64,000 bases of DNA from JASHVB01 sp963780805. GTDB taxonomy: Bacteria; Pseudomonadota; Alphaproteobacteria; Acetobacterales; Acetobacteraceae. Both the position numbers and the translations under genes were made by a program. The stretch covers positions 868,001 to 932,000 of the forward strand of contig CAWADP010000006.1 of assembly GCA_963780805.1 (NCBI GenBank), written 5' to 3'. This document shows positions 18,861 to 28,158 of the stretch, piece by piece (the first letter of the stretch is position 1; each line of letters opens with the position of its first letter). The notes under the pieces are model-generated. The model saw nothing but the letters and a program-made list of their open reading frames with translations. It had not been told where the DNA came from and made no database searches.

Positions 18861-19587
18861 TATTGCACTGATGTAACAGAGCAACGCCACCACCGTTCAC
18901 CGACGGGAGAGGCGCCGCTTCAAGAGCGTCACCCGGATCTGGCTGCGGCGCAAAGCGTCTGGCGCGGTAGTCCGAGAGGGTAACTCCGAAAAGAAATGAG
19001 ACTATCGCACTCACATTGCCGCGAAATTGACAATCGTCGCAGCGCACCCTTAACGGACCCGGGCCGATTCGTTTGGCGATGCGGCTGACCTACCGACGAA
19101 GGAATACCTCTTTCGCCGGGCGCGGCGCTTGGAGCTGATATCGCTGTCTGCCGGCCCTGCGACCTGGAACTTCAGACCCGGGCGACGGCCGCTCGCCCCT
19201 CCGGGCTGCCACGGCTTCGGCACGGTTTCAAAACGACAACGCCGGACCGTTGGGCAGACGCATCAAATTGCGCGCGTGACTTATCCCGTCGGGATACTCC
19301 AGCCGGGGAGGATGGTAGGTCGGAGTTTGGATAGTAGCTACCGAGCGCGTTGGAACCGGGCGCCGTCTTTGCGTGCCGGTAGGCGCTGACCAATGGTGAA
19401 GCATGTCGGCACTGAGCATCTCCAAGGGAAATCGAAGCAGCATTGGGGGAGTTGGGGGGCGGCAAGTCAGATTCTGCATGCCGAATGATCTGGAACATGG
19501 TGGAGGGCGCGCCGACAGGTACTTTTTTTGCGAAACGTTCATTGCTGCCGCGGCGGATTTCTGGTTCGGCGCCCGGGAACATTGCTG
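18861..19587. other. Intergenic stretch before the second polysaccharide block
   Basis: About 730 bp with no supported gene. It presumably holds the promoter for the operon that starts at 19588. Confidence 0.35.
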
Positions 19588-21249
19588 ATGCCGCTGCCCG
19601 AGCGCGTGCTGCTGCACGAACTGCTTGAACGCCCTGCGCCGCCGGAGAACCTTGGCGCCATCCGAGGGAGCCCCGCAATTTCAACAGACTTCTCATTCCG
19701 AACCGACACCGGTGGGCTCGCTGCGGGCCGGGTGGCGCATGCCAATCTCACCTCGGCCAATCTCACCTCGGCCAATCTCACCTCGGCCAATCTCACCTCG
19801 GCAGTACCCGACGCTCGGGATCGCTTCGCCGGGCCCAGCCCCCTGCATCGCCTGTCGCTGCTGCTGATGTGCGGCGATGCCTTCGTTGTGATGCTTGCAT
19901 TTGCCGCGTCGCTGGCCTTCCGGGGAGGCAGCTTCGCTGCCGGGCCGCGGTTGTCGACGATCGCAGTGCTCTCTGCCGTGCTTATGCTGGCGGCGTTGCG
20001 CGGTGCCGGCGCCTACGCACCGGATATCAACGATCGGCTGCGAGCCCAGCTTGGCCGGGTCTTGGTGTATGGTTCGGCGGTTTTCGCCCTGCTGCTGGCG
20101 CTGGAGCAGGCGACGCGCGACCCGCGCCTGTTCTCCGATGCGTCGGTGTCCACTTGGTACATCGGCACCCTTGTCGGTCTCGGCGGCCTGCGCATCATTG
20201 CGCATATGCAGGTCAACCACTGGCGCCGGAATGGCAGGTTGGCGCGCGTGGTGGCAGTGGTGGACGTGGGCGGCATGGGCCGCGCGTTGGCCGGCAGAAT
20301 CCGCCGCAACGACAATATGGACACGCACTTCCTGGGCGTTTACTCGCTGCACGGCGACAGCCATAACGGCATCGACGCCCTGATCCGCATTGCCCGCGTG
20401 GTCCAGGTGGACGACATCATCGTCGCGGCTCCGAGTAACGCCATGTCGGAGGTGAACGCCGCGATCGGCCAGCTCAGCGCGACGCCGACCAACGTGCATG
20501 TCTGCACGGGCCCGCTGGAAGGGGCGTTCCCCAACTTCACCGCGTCGATGTTGCTCGACCACCCGGTCTGGACCGTGCATCGTCGTCCGTTGGATGGCTG
20601 GTCGGCGGTCGTGAAGCGGGCCGAGGACCTTGTGCTGGGCACCGGATTGCTGGTGCTTCTGCTGCCGCTGATGGGGTTGATTGCCGTTGCGATCAGGCTG
20701 GACAGCGCCGGGCCGGTACTGTTCCGCCAGAAACGCCTCGGTCTCGGCAACAGTATGTTCGAGATCTTGAAGTTCCGCACCATGACCCATTGCGAGGTGC
20801 CGGAGCACGACGTGCCGCAGGCGCAGCCGAACGACCCCAGGGTGACGCGTATCGGCCGGTTCCTGCGGCGCACCAGCCTCGATGAGCTGCCGCAGTTGCT
20901 GAATGTATTGAAGGGCGACATGTCGCTGGTCGGGCCACGTCCGCACGCGCTGCCGCACAACGACCAATATTCCGCGCTAATCGAGGGCTACTGGGGTAGG
21001 CATCGCATGCGGCCGGGCATCACTGGCTGGGCGCAGATCCACGGCTGCCGCGGCCGAACCGAGACCCCCGACAAGATGCAGCGGCGTGTGAACTACGATC
21101 TCGACTATATCAGAAACTGGTCGCTCTTGCTTGACCTGCGGGTGCTCCTGATGACGGTGGTCGTGTGCCTGCTGGGGTGGGAATTGGTACTAGCTCGCGT
21201 CACTTCATTCAAAACAACGGAGCGACCGAACATATGGAAGCCATTTTAG
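19588..21249 (+). CDS. GumD-type undecaprenyl-phosphate glucose phosphotransferase
   Basis: About 553 residues. Four to five N-terminal membrane helices are followed by a CoA-binding-like segment (VVAVVDVGGMGRALAGRI), another helix (LVLGTGLLVLLLPLMG) and a complete bacterial sugar-transferase domain: GPVLFRQKRLGLGN, LKFRTM, RRTSLDELPQLLNVLKG, SLVGPRPHA and PGITGWAQ. It initiates repeat-unit synthesis by placing glucose-1-phosphate on undecaprenyl phosphate. The ATG at 19588 is preferred over a TTG at 19528. The N-terminus carries four exact NLTSA repeats, absent from the family. The next gene starts within its last 16 bases, so the operon is tightly packed. Confidence 0.9.
   Translation: MPLPERVLLHELLERPAPPENLGAIRGSPAISTDFSFRTDTGGLAAGRVAHANLTSANLTSANLTSANLTSAVPDARDRFAGPSPLHRLSLLLMCGDAFVVMLAFAASLAFRGGSFAAGPRLSTIAVLSAVLMLAALRGAGAYAPDINDRLRAQLGRVLVYGSAVFALLLALEQATRDPRLFSDASVSTWYIGTLVGLGGLRIIAHMQVNHWRRNGRLARVVAVVDVGGMGRALAGRIRRNDNMDTHFLGVYSLHGDSHNGIDALIRIARVVQVDDIIVAAPSNAMSEVNAAIGQLSATPTNVHVCTGPLEGAFPNFTASMLLDHPVWTVHRRPLDGWSAVVKRAEDLVLGTGLLVLLLPLMGLIAVAIRLDSAGPVLFRQKRLGLGNSMFEILKFRTMTHCEVPEHDVPQAQPNDPRVTRIGRFLRRTSLDELPQLLNVLKGDMSLVGPRPHALPHNDQYSALIEGYWGRHRMRPGITGWAQIHGCRGRTETPDKMQRRVNYDLDYIRNWSLLLDLRVLLMTVVVCLLGWELVLARVTSFKTTERPNIWKPF
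19741..19800 (+). repeat. 15-bp in-frame tandem repeat, four exact copies
   Basis: GCCAATCTCACCTCG four times without mismatch, encoding consecutive A-N-L-T-S units in the cytoplasmic N-terminus of the GumD-like protein. Identity at the DNA level implies recent expansion. Confidence 0.9.
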
Positions 21250-23399
21250 GCATGGAGGAAGCCGAGCGGGAGCAAACCTTCCTCGGCGAACTCGCGGGCA
21301 AGTTATGGCGGCGCAAGCTGCTGGTCGCCAGCATCGGCATTCTGCTGTTCGGCGTCCTGGCCGTCGGCGTTCAGTTCCTGCCAAAACACTACAGCGCCAC
21401 TGCCTCGGTTTCGGTAGAGCCGCCGCCGCGGGCCGTGGCCAGCACCGGCAACGTGGTGCAGGATGTCCCATTCGATTCCGAAACGATCGGCACGGAGCTG
21501 GCCCTGCTGCAATCCCAGCAACTGCTGACCGAGGCCATGCTGAAAACCGGCTTGCTGAAGGAGCCGGAGTTCGATCCCGACCTGAAGGCTTCATGGTTGG
21601 CTGCGCTTGGCCGCTGGATCCCGGCGAATTGGCTGCCGTCCGACGTGCCGCCTGATTCGACCATGGCGGAGCGGCAGCTTTCCGACACTCTGCGCACGCT
21701 GCGCGAGCACGTAGTGTTCGCCCCGGTGCCGCGGTCGCGCGTGATCGACATCACCGTCTCTTCGGAGAACAACGAGCTGGCCGCGAAGATCGCCAACACC
21801 ATCGCCACTCTGTATATCGGGAATCATCTCACCTATCGCCAGGACATGAATTCCCAGGCGCACACGTTCGTCGAGCGCCGGATGCAGCAATTGAAGTCGG
21901 AAGCTGTCGTCGCCGCCAATGCCGCGGTCAACTTCCAGATCAGCAACGGCCTGACGGATACCTCCGGCAACGAGAATTCGACGATCATCCAGGAGCAGGC
22001 GGCGGCGGTGAACACGCAATTGGAGACAGCGCGGAACCAGTTGACCACGCTCACCGCGCTCTACGACAGCGACAGGCGTGCGAATCCGGAGACGCTGGCC
22101 GCTGCTCTCCGTTCGGAAACCATCGCGCGCCTGCGTGAGCAGCAGGCGGTCGAGTTGGCGGCGCGGGCGCGGTTTGCTGCGACCTACGGACCGCATTCGC
22201 CGGTGCTGATCCCCTACAACCAGCGGGTCGCGGCGATAGACGGACAGATCCGCGCCGAGGCCGAGCGTGAGGTGGGCGCAATTCCTAACCAGATCGCTTC
22301 GGCGAAGCAGGCGGTGAACAACCTCAGCCAACGCTTGACGGTGCTGCAGACGCAAATGGCCGGGCTCGACAAGGCGCGCGCCGAACTGTCGATGCTGCGG
22401 GTGGAATCCACGGCGCGCAACAACATCTATCAGGAATTCCTGCAGCGGGCCACGCAGACGGCGGATTCGGTGCTGTTCCCGGCCGCCCCCGTGCGCATCG
22501 TGTCGCAGGCTGCGGCTTCCATGCGGCCGGACTTTCCCAACAACAAGCTGATGATCCCCGCGGCCGGCATCGTGGCTTTCCTGATGGCCGGCTGCATCGG
22601 TCTGCTGACGGAACGTGGCAAGGGCATGGCGTCGACCACCGAGGTCGAGAACATGCTGGGCATTCCCGCTCTGGCTATGCTGCCGTTCCGCACACCGAAG
22701 ACGGAGGAGATGTATCAGGACGGCATCGAGGATATTCTCAATCGTCTGCTCTATGACGAGCGCGCGAACAGTGTGCTTGTGACGTCGACCCTGCCGGGCG
22801 AAGGCAAGAGCACGACAGCGCGCGCGCTGGTCACGGCGGCTGCCAACCGCGGGTTGGATGCGTTGCTGATCGAGGCCGATCTGCGCTCGACCTCGACATT
22901 GCACCGGGGCAGGGGGCCCGCCGCGACGACGCTGGGGCTGGGCGACGTGCTGCGCGGCGAGATCGCGGCCAGCGACGCCATGCGCCGGCCCTCGGAGGGG
23001 CTCACGATCCTTCCGGCGGGTCAGCCGCGCGGCAATCCGAGCCGGCTGCTGTCGAATCCCCGGATGCAGCAGGCGATTGCGGCGCTGCAGGACCGGCACG
23101 ACTTCATCGTCATCGACGCTCCGCCGGCGCTGATCGGCGGCGATGCGTGGTCGCTGTCGCGCTACGTGGATCGCACGATCCTGCTGGCACAGTGGGAACG
23201 GACCGAGCCCCAGCATGTCGCGCTGGCGATCAGGCAGCTTGTGAAGGGACGCGGCGGCAAGTCGGGCGCGCCGCTGCTGGAAGGCACCAACCTCGCGGGG
23301 CTGGTGCTGAACATGGTTGATCCGTCGCGGTGCGTGAAGCTCGGGACTGCGGATTCGGTGCGGTTCTCCTCGGCGATGTTCAAATACTACCGCCAATGA
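21234..23399 (+). CDS. Wzz/GumC chain-length protein fused to BY-type tyrosine kinase
   Basis: About 721 residues. A Wzz domain (membrane helix near residue 30, long periplasmic coiled coil, second helix near 440 followed by GLLTERGKGMASTTEVE) is fused to a bacterial tyrosine-kinase domain with Walker A TLPGEGKSTTA (about 518-528), Walker A' LLIEADLRS and Walker B FIVIDAPPA. Such copolymerases control chain length and link the Wzy polymerase to the Wza channel. Only two tyrosines remain at the C-terminus (KYYRQ), fewer than the usual cluster. The ATG at 21234 has GGAG upstream; the previous gene overlaps by 16 bases and the next by four. Confidence 0.9.
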   Translation: MEAILGMEEAEREQTFLGELAGKLWRRKLLVASIGILLFGVLAVGVQFLPKHYSATASVSVEPPPRAVASTGNVVQDVPFDSETIGTELALLQSQQLLTEAMLKTGLLKEPEFDPDLKASWLAALGRWIPANWLPSDVPPDSTMAERQLSDTLRTLREHVVFAPVPRSRVIDITVSSENNELAAKIANTIATLYIGNHLTYRQDMNSQAHTFVERRMQQLKSEAVVAANAAVNFQISNGLTDTSGNENSTIIQEQAAAVNTQLETARNQLTTLTALYDSDRRANPETLAAALRSETIARLREQQAVELAARARFAATYGPHSPVLIPYNQRVAAIDGQIRAEAEREVGAIPNQIASAKQAVNNLSQRLTVLQTQMAGLDKARAELSMLRVESTARNNIYQEFLQRATQTADSVLFPAAPVRIVSQAAASMRPDFPNNKLMIPAAGIVAFLMAGCIGLLTERGKGMASTTEVENMLGIPALAMLPFRTPKTEEMYQDGIEDILNRLLYDERANSVLVTSTLPGEGKSTTARALVTAAANRGLDALLIEADLRSTSTLHRGRGPAATTLGLGDVLRGEIAASDAMRRPSEGLTILPAGQPRGNPSRLLSNPRMQQAIAALQDRHDFIVIDAPPALIGGDAWSLSRYVDRTILLAQWERTEPQHVALAIRQLVKGRGGKSGAPLLEGTNLAGLVLNMVDPSRCVKLGTADSVRFSSAMFKYYRQ

Positions 23400-25030
23400 A
23401 GCAGTCGCCGCTGCCAATGAAGCAGCCGATGCTGGCACTTAGACAGCAAGCGCTGCCGATGAAGCAGCAAGCGGTGCCGAAGCAGCCAGCGCCGCCAGTG
23501 AAGCAGCAACCGCTGCCGCCTTGCGCCGGGCTGCCGACCCGGGACCTGGTCCTTCAGGTCCTGGGTTGGCAGTTCATCGGCATGGCGCTGCTGGTGGTGC
23601 ACATCGTTCTCTGCAAACTCAACCTCTTGTTCTTTCCCATCGCCCTGCTGGCCTTGGGATACGTGCACCACAAGTCGCCTTTGGCCGGGGTGCTGATCCT
23701 GTTTCAGTGGCTGATCTACCAGAATTGGTTCATTTCGATCCTGTCAATCGGTATGGACTATGAGGGATTCACCGCACTGCAGGGCACCAACTTCGCCGCA
23801 TTGGTCGTCATGGGGGCAGTCAGCCTGCTTCGGCTCACGTCCACCAGGCGTTGGCGCCATTTGAACGGCCACCTGCTGTTTATGGTGAAGCTTGCCCTGC
23901 TGGCAGCGGCCGGTTACGCGCTGTACGGCATGTCGAAATCCGGCCTGACCTCCGCCGCGGTCTATTTCCGGGAAGCGACCTCACTGGTGCTGACCATCCC
24001 GATCGGGCTGGACGTCGGGCGCATATGGTCGTTCAAGACCATCGGCGCCGCCTTCGTCATCAGCGCGGCCCTGAGCATCATGGTCAGCCTGCTGGAGATC
24101 GCCGCACCGGCCCCGTACTACGACGCGATCAACGCGCCCAATTACATGAATCTGAAATACACCAAAATCGAGCCCGCGACCGGTCCGCGTGCCGACGCGA
24201 ACTACTTCGAATCAGGGAAGCAACTCGCCGACGAGAACAGATCGGTGTTCTTCAACGTCACCGGCAGCGATTCGAACGCGACGTCGTTCAGATTCATGGG
24301 GACCATCATACATCCGATTTCGTACGGCTACATCCTTGCCGGCGTCACCATTGTCGCGGTGGCCGTTGGCATGTCGCCGTGGCTGTGGATTACGCTGCCG
24401 ATGCTTGCGATGATCGGGACGAAGGGGGCGGCGCTGCTGGTCTTCTTCACGTTCGATTTGTGGTTCGTTTGGTACGTGACCAGAAATTCCAGGTTCCTGC
24501 TCGCGACGGGCACCGTCCTGATGATTGCCTATGTCGGTTTCGGCATCCTGTCGGGGATGCGGAACGACGACTACCACGTGCTCGGCTTCCTGGGCGGCGT
24601 GCACGGCCTGATGGCGGACCCGATCGGCCATGGTCTCGGTGTCGGCGGCAACTTCTCGCCACAGGCAGAGCAGAATTTCAAGTGGAGCACTTTTCAGCAC
24701 TCGGGACTGGACTTTGCGCTGGAAAGCGCCGTGGGGGTGTTGATCTACCAGATGGGGCTCGCGTCAGCCGCCATTTTCGGCGTGATCGTGCTGCTGCTGA
24801 AGAACGCCGGCCTGCACCTGCGGTCGCCACGGCGGCAGGACATCGTTTTTCTCGCCCTGGCCACGGTGACGGTGAACGGCGTGTTCCAGGAAGAAGCCTA
24901 CACGGCTTATGCCTGCGGTCTGTTCACCCTGCTCTGCGCGGTCGTGGTGGCCAACGGCGAGCGTGCGGTGGTGACGTGCGCCCGGCCGGCCCGCAAGGCA
25001 CTCAGCATGCTGCGCCCCGCGGCGGCATGA
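23396..25030 (+). CDS. Wzy/O-antigen ligase-like polysaccharide polymerase
   Basis: About 544 residues with ten or more membrane helices and one large periplasmic loop (about 230-310). This is the topology of Wzy polymerases, which join undecaprenyl-linked repeat units in the periplasm. It begins at the ATG overlapping the TGA of the Wzz/kinase gene. The first 40 residues are cytoplasmic and unusual: Pro/Lys/Gln-rich with repeated MKQ (SPLPMKQP, ALPMKQQ, PPVKQQP), from an imperfect DNA repeat. Assignment rests on topology and context since Wzy sequences diverge widely. Confidence 0.75.
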   Translation: MKQSPLPMKQPMLALRQQALPMKQQAVPKQPAPPVKQQPLPPCAGLPTRDLVLQVLGWQFIGMALLVVHIVLCKLNLLFFPIALLALGYVHHKSPLAGVLILFQWLIYQNWFISILSIGMDYEGFTALQGTNFAALVVMGAVSLLRLTSTRRWRHLNGHLLFMVKLALLAAAGYALYGMSKSGLTSAAVYFREATSLVLTIPIGLDVGRIWSFKTIGAAFVISAALSIMVSLLEIAAPAPYYDAINAPNYMNLKYTKIEPATGPRADANYFESGKQLADENRSVFFNVTGSDSNATSFRFMGTIIHPISYGYILAGVTIVAVAVGMSPWLWITLPMLAMIGTKGAALLVFFTFDLWFVWYVTRNSRFLLATGTVLMIAYVGFGILSGMRNDDYHVLGFLGGVHGLMADPIGHGLGVGGNFSPQAEQNFKWSTFQHSGLDFALESAVGVLIYQMGLASAAIFGVIVLLLKNAGLHLRSPRRQDIVFLALATVTVNGVFQEEAYTAYACGLFTLLCAVVVANGERAVVTCARPARKALSMLRPAAA

Positions 25031-26067
25031 AGCTTGGGCTGTGCATGCTGCTGCTGTGGCTGTCGCTCGGCGCAACGGGGAGGGCGGATGTGCCGGCCGC
25101 CAGGCTCGACACCCTTTCCAGGGGCGTCAACCTCATAACGGTCTTCACGCCTGCACCGCTGCCGATCATCGACGGCGGGCTGCACACGATCAGGCAGGCG
25201 GGTCTGCGGCATGTCCGCATCTTCGTTGATCCGGCCTGGGTGTTGCGCGATGCCGCCAATCCATCGAACCGACTGCAGCAGGTGGTGAAGGCGGCCGTGG
25301 CGGACCATCTGGGAGTGATCCTGTGCATGGGTTCCAGTGCGGATCCGATGGATGACAAAGCGACGCCGGCGGTGGTGCAGGAATGGACCGAAGCGTGGCA
25401 GTTGCTTGCCGGCGATTACGCACACGCGTTTCCACCTGACATGATCTTCTTTGAACTGGCCAACGAGCCGACCATGGATCCGAAGCGCTGGAACGCGGTG
25501 CAGGACGAACTGCTGGCTGCCGTCCGCAAGGTCGCCCCGGACAACACCGTTCTGCTGGCCGGATCGCCGTACTCCACGTCCTGGGCGCTTGCCCCTCTCA
25601 ACCCCAGCACGGACGCGGACGTGGCCTATGCCATCCACCTGTACCAGCCGATGCCGTTCACCCATCAGGGCGCGCAGTGGGATTTGAGATTCACGGCGAT
25701 CAGCGGCCTGCAATACCCGCCGAATCCCGCCAACGTGCAGGCGGTGATGCAGCACGTGCCGCCGGACGTCCAGAAGGAGTTGGCGGCCTACGAAAAAACG
25801 GGCGCCGATGCCATGGTCGCCGACCTCGCGATGGCCAGGAAGATGGCGGACGAGCGTCACCTCCACATCGTGGTGACAGAATTTGGCGTTTACCGCATGG
25901 CACCGCCGGCCTCGCGCGCGCGCTGGCTGGCCCAGGCGGTGCACGCGATGCAGGCCGATGGTTTCGGCTGGACGGTCTGGGAATTCGACGGCGGCTTCGG
26001 GATCAAGCCGGACCTGAACGCTTGCACGGCGGTGGCCCGGGCCTTGGGCCTGCACTGCGCTCTGTGA
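25027..26067 (+). CDS. Secreted glycoside hydrolase family 5
   Basis: 346 residues with a signal peptide (MKLGLCMLLLWLSLGATGRA). The GH5 acid/base Glu is in FFELANEPT (Glu 147) and the nucleophile Glu in VVTEFGVYR (Glu 285); HLYQP and WTVWEFDGGFG complete the active-site strands. It would cut beta-1,4-glucan-like backbones in the periplasm, trimming or releasing polymer, as cellulase genes do in cellulose and acetan clusters. It overlaps the Wzy-like gene by ATGA, so synthesis is coupled to the polymerase. Confidence 0.88.
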   Translation: MKLGLCMLLLWLSLGATGRADVPAARLDTLSRGVNLITVFTPAPLPIIDGGLHTIRQAGLRHVRIFVDPAWVLRDAANPSNRLQQVVKAAVADHLGVILCMGSSADPMDDKATPAVVQEWTEAWQLLAGDYAHAFPPDMIFFELANEPTMDPKRWNAVQDELLAAVRKVAPDNTVLLAGSPYSTSWALAPLNPSTDADVAYAIHLYQPMPFTHQGAQWDLRFTAISGLQYPPNPANVQAVMQHVPPDVQKELAAYEKTGADAMVADLAMARKMADERHLHIVVTEFGVYRMAPPASRARWLAQAVHAMQADGFGWTVWEFDGGFGIKPDLNACTAVARALGLHCAL

Positions 26068-26105
26068 TCAGGCCGAGCGCGTCCGCGGCATCCGCGAGGA
26101 CCGGC

Positions 26106-27225
26106 TTATTCCGGCAGCAGTTCGGTCGGCCGGCTTCGGTCGTTCCAGCGCTGGTGCTTGCCGCGCATTGCCGCGAGCGGCTGTGCATCGTCTCCACGCA
26201 GGTAGTCCACGTCGATGCTGTCCGGCACGGGCACGCCAGGCCGGTTCCACCAGTGGCTCGGCATCGTCTGCGAGAACATGAATCCCGCTGCCTCGACAGC
26301 GGCAATCTTCTCCGCTGTGGAGACGAAGCAGCGGATGAACGCGGCGCCACGATCGACCAGGACGCGCGACGCAGCCGATACGATCCATGCGATCATCGGC
26401 ACGTCGCCGCGGCCGACCTGCAAATGCACGATGCGGCCGTCCAGGCCGGTGACCGAAGGTTCAAGCTGCGCCAGGCAGAATCCCACCACGACGCCATCCA
26501 GCCGGAACACGATGCCCAGCGGTATCGCGAAGACGCTCGGCATCGATGCCAGCCACTGCCAATGGTCTCGCTCGAGCAAGCTGACCAGGCCGCCGCTGGT
26601 ATCGGCCGGCAGATCTTGCCAGTCAGGGCCGGAAAGAAGCTGTATGTCCACCCGGCCGGGCGGCGGAGGCAGGTGTCTCGGCGCGCGGATCGGCACGCGC
26701 CGCCAGATCATGCGGGCCAACGCCTCCGTCCGCGGCCATTTCAGACGCATCATGTTCGCAGCAAGGCCGCGTGCCGTGACCGGAAGGATGTAGCTGCGCA
26801 CCGGCATCAGTTCCGTCCATCCCAGGCGGGGCAGGATCTGCCGGGTCATGTTGGAACCGCCGACGACCAGCACCGGCTCCGGATAGTCCCGCAGTTTCCG
26901 CAGCACCCGCAGTCCCAGGCCGAACGGGCGATAGTTCGGCATGCAGAACCAATCCGCCGTTTCCCGCACCATCGTGCGTTTATTGCGAAGAAGATACGGT
27001 CGAATCCGCGAGTTCAGCATGGCGACGCACTCGCTGCCGGCGCAGGCCACCCAGGTCACGTGGCCCGCGGGACGCTGGTAATATCGCCACTGCACGATCT
27101 GGCGAGCCAGCTCATCGGGCCATGTCCGGTCCCAGACTCGAGTTCAGAAGCTCTTCAAAGCTGTCATGAATGTCGGTATCGAGGGGTCGGAGAACCACTT
27201 CGGTCCGCTTATCGATATGGTCCAC
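26106..27225 (-). pseudogene. GNAT-like acyltransferase of the polysaccharide locus, one apparent frameshift
   Basis: The main frame (26106 to about 27143) gives over 330 residues of a GNAT-like protein: QWRYYQRPAGHVTWVAC, VVGFCLAQLEPSVTG and IRCFVSTAEKIAAVEAAGF. It has no start codon at its 5' end. The missing N-terminus is in another frame (GTG at 27225): EVVLRPLDTDIHDSFEELL, the classical first GNAT strand and helix. Dropping one A from the AA at 27143-27144 joins them as EELLTRVWDRTWPDEL. The complete protein would have about 370 residues. A GTG at 27095 could give a shortened product. It is convergent with the GH5 gene. Confidence 0.7.
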
Positions 27226-27446
27226 CGTCAGTCCATTCGCAAGAATCGCAATAGCCAGCCTGTTTCTTTGCGGGGATTTAGCCTTTTGAACGCCCCACCG
27301 TTGCGGGAAACTTGACAGACCCGGCCGCTGTGCGCAATCGAGTTGGTTTTAAAATATGGCGAATTTGGGGTTGAACTACGGCTGGATCGGCAGTTTCATG
27401 TGAAGGTCCACGATGCGCTAGCGATCCAAGGAGCCAGGACAGGAAA

Positions 27447-27620
27447 GTGAATCGAGCAGTGAGACAGGCGACGATAGCTTCGCCGGCTTCCCGTGAGCAG
27501 AGCAATCGTGCGCCACCGATATACCCGCGCCTGATGGGGTTGCTGCTGATGATGGCCTCCGCCATGGTCAGCCTGGCCTTCCTTGGCCTTGTCGCGTTCC
27601 TGCTTCACGCCCGCCTGTAG
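27447..27620 (+). CDS. Small single-pass membrane protein
   Basis: 57 residues starting with GTG at 27447 behind AGGACAGGAAA. A basic, polar first half (residues 1-28) leads into a hydrophobic helix LMGLLLMMASAMVSLAFLGL ending LLHARL. No family is recognised. It sits alone between the GNAT gene (divergent) and the WecG/TagA-like gene; small membrane proteins of this kind are common in polysaccharide loci. Confidence 0.5.
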   Translation: MNRAVRQATIASPASREQSNRAPPIYPRLMGLLLMMASAMVSLAFLGLVAFLLHARL

Positions 27621-28158
27621 GACCCGCCCGCCTGTAGGACCCGCTGCGACTGAGGAGTGCGTCCCCCGACCGGATCGCATGCTGTCATTACGAGGACCAT
27701 CAGCCGGATCGCAGTGGTTTGCCGCAACGCAGCGGAATGCCGGCGCACTACATTGCGAGCGGCTTTAGCGACCGCGGCATTAGCGGCGAAGCGCACAGCC
27801 AGACGTTTTCGGCATCACAAGGGTGTTTCACGCGATGACTGCTGTCATGGCGGGCAACGCCATCGTCGCCCGGTTTCACCTGTTTGAGGTATCTATATAG
27901 GGTTATTCCGGACAAGCGCAGCAGGCGTTTTCGTTGACCGACCGTGCGATTTCTATCGCGTCTCATCGGCCCGATGGCAGTCTATCCCTTTGGGAGTAGC
28001 GCACCGCCACCCCCTTCGAGCAGTGTCAGCAGCCCCTGCCATTGCCCTAACTTCCTTTCGACGGACGCGATCTTATTGGGACGGACGCGATCTTATTGCG
28101 CCCGCAATGGATCGAAGTTCTGCCTCTCGGGTCAGATTGTAGGCGGAGAAGCAACAGC
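27621..28158. other. Intergenic stretch with two small direct duplications
   Basis: About 540 bp. CCCGCCTGTAGGACC is duplicated at 27610-27640, overlapping the end of the small membrane gene, and GGACGCGATCTTATTG is duplicated at about 28062 and 28082. No supported gene. Confidence 0.5.

Noticed and set aside
19693..20967. 424-codon minus-strand frame
   Set aside because: Antisense to the GumD-like gene, and it also reads the NLTSA repeat as RGEIG units; no domain seen.
21591..23438. 615-codon open frame on the minus strand
   Set aside because: It is antisense to the Wzz/kinase gene, is dominated by His/Arg/Gln from GC-rich codon shadowing, and has no family-like sequence.
24907..26055. 382-codon minus-strand frame
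   Set aside because: Antisense to the GH5 gene, which has clear catalytic residues and a signal peptide on the plus strand.
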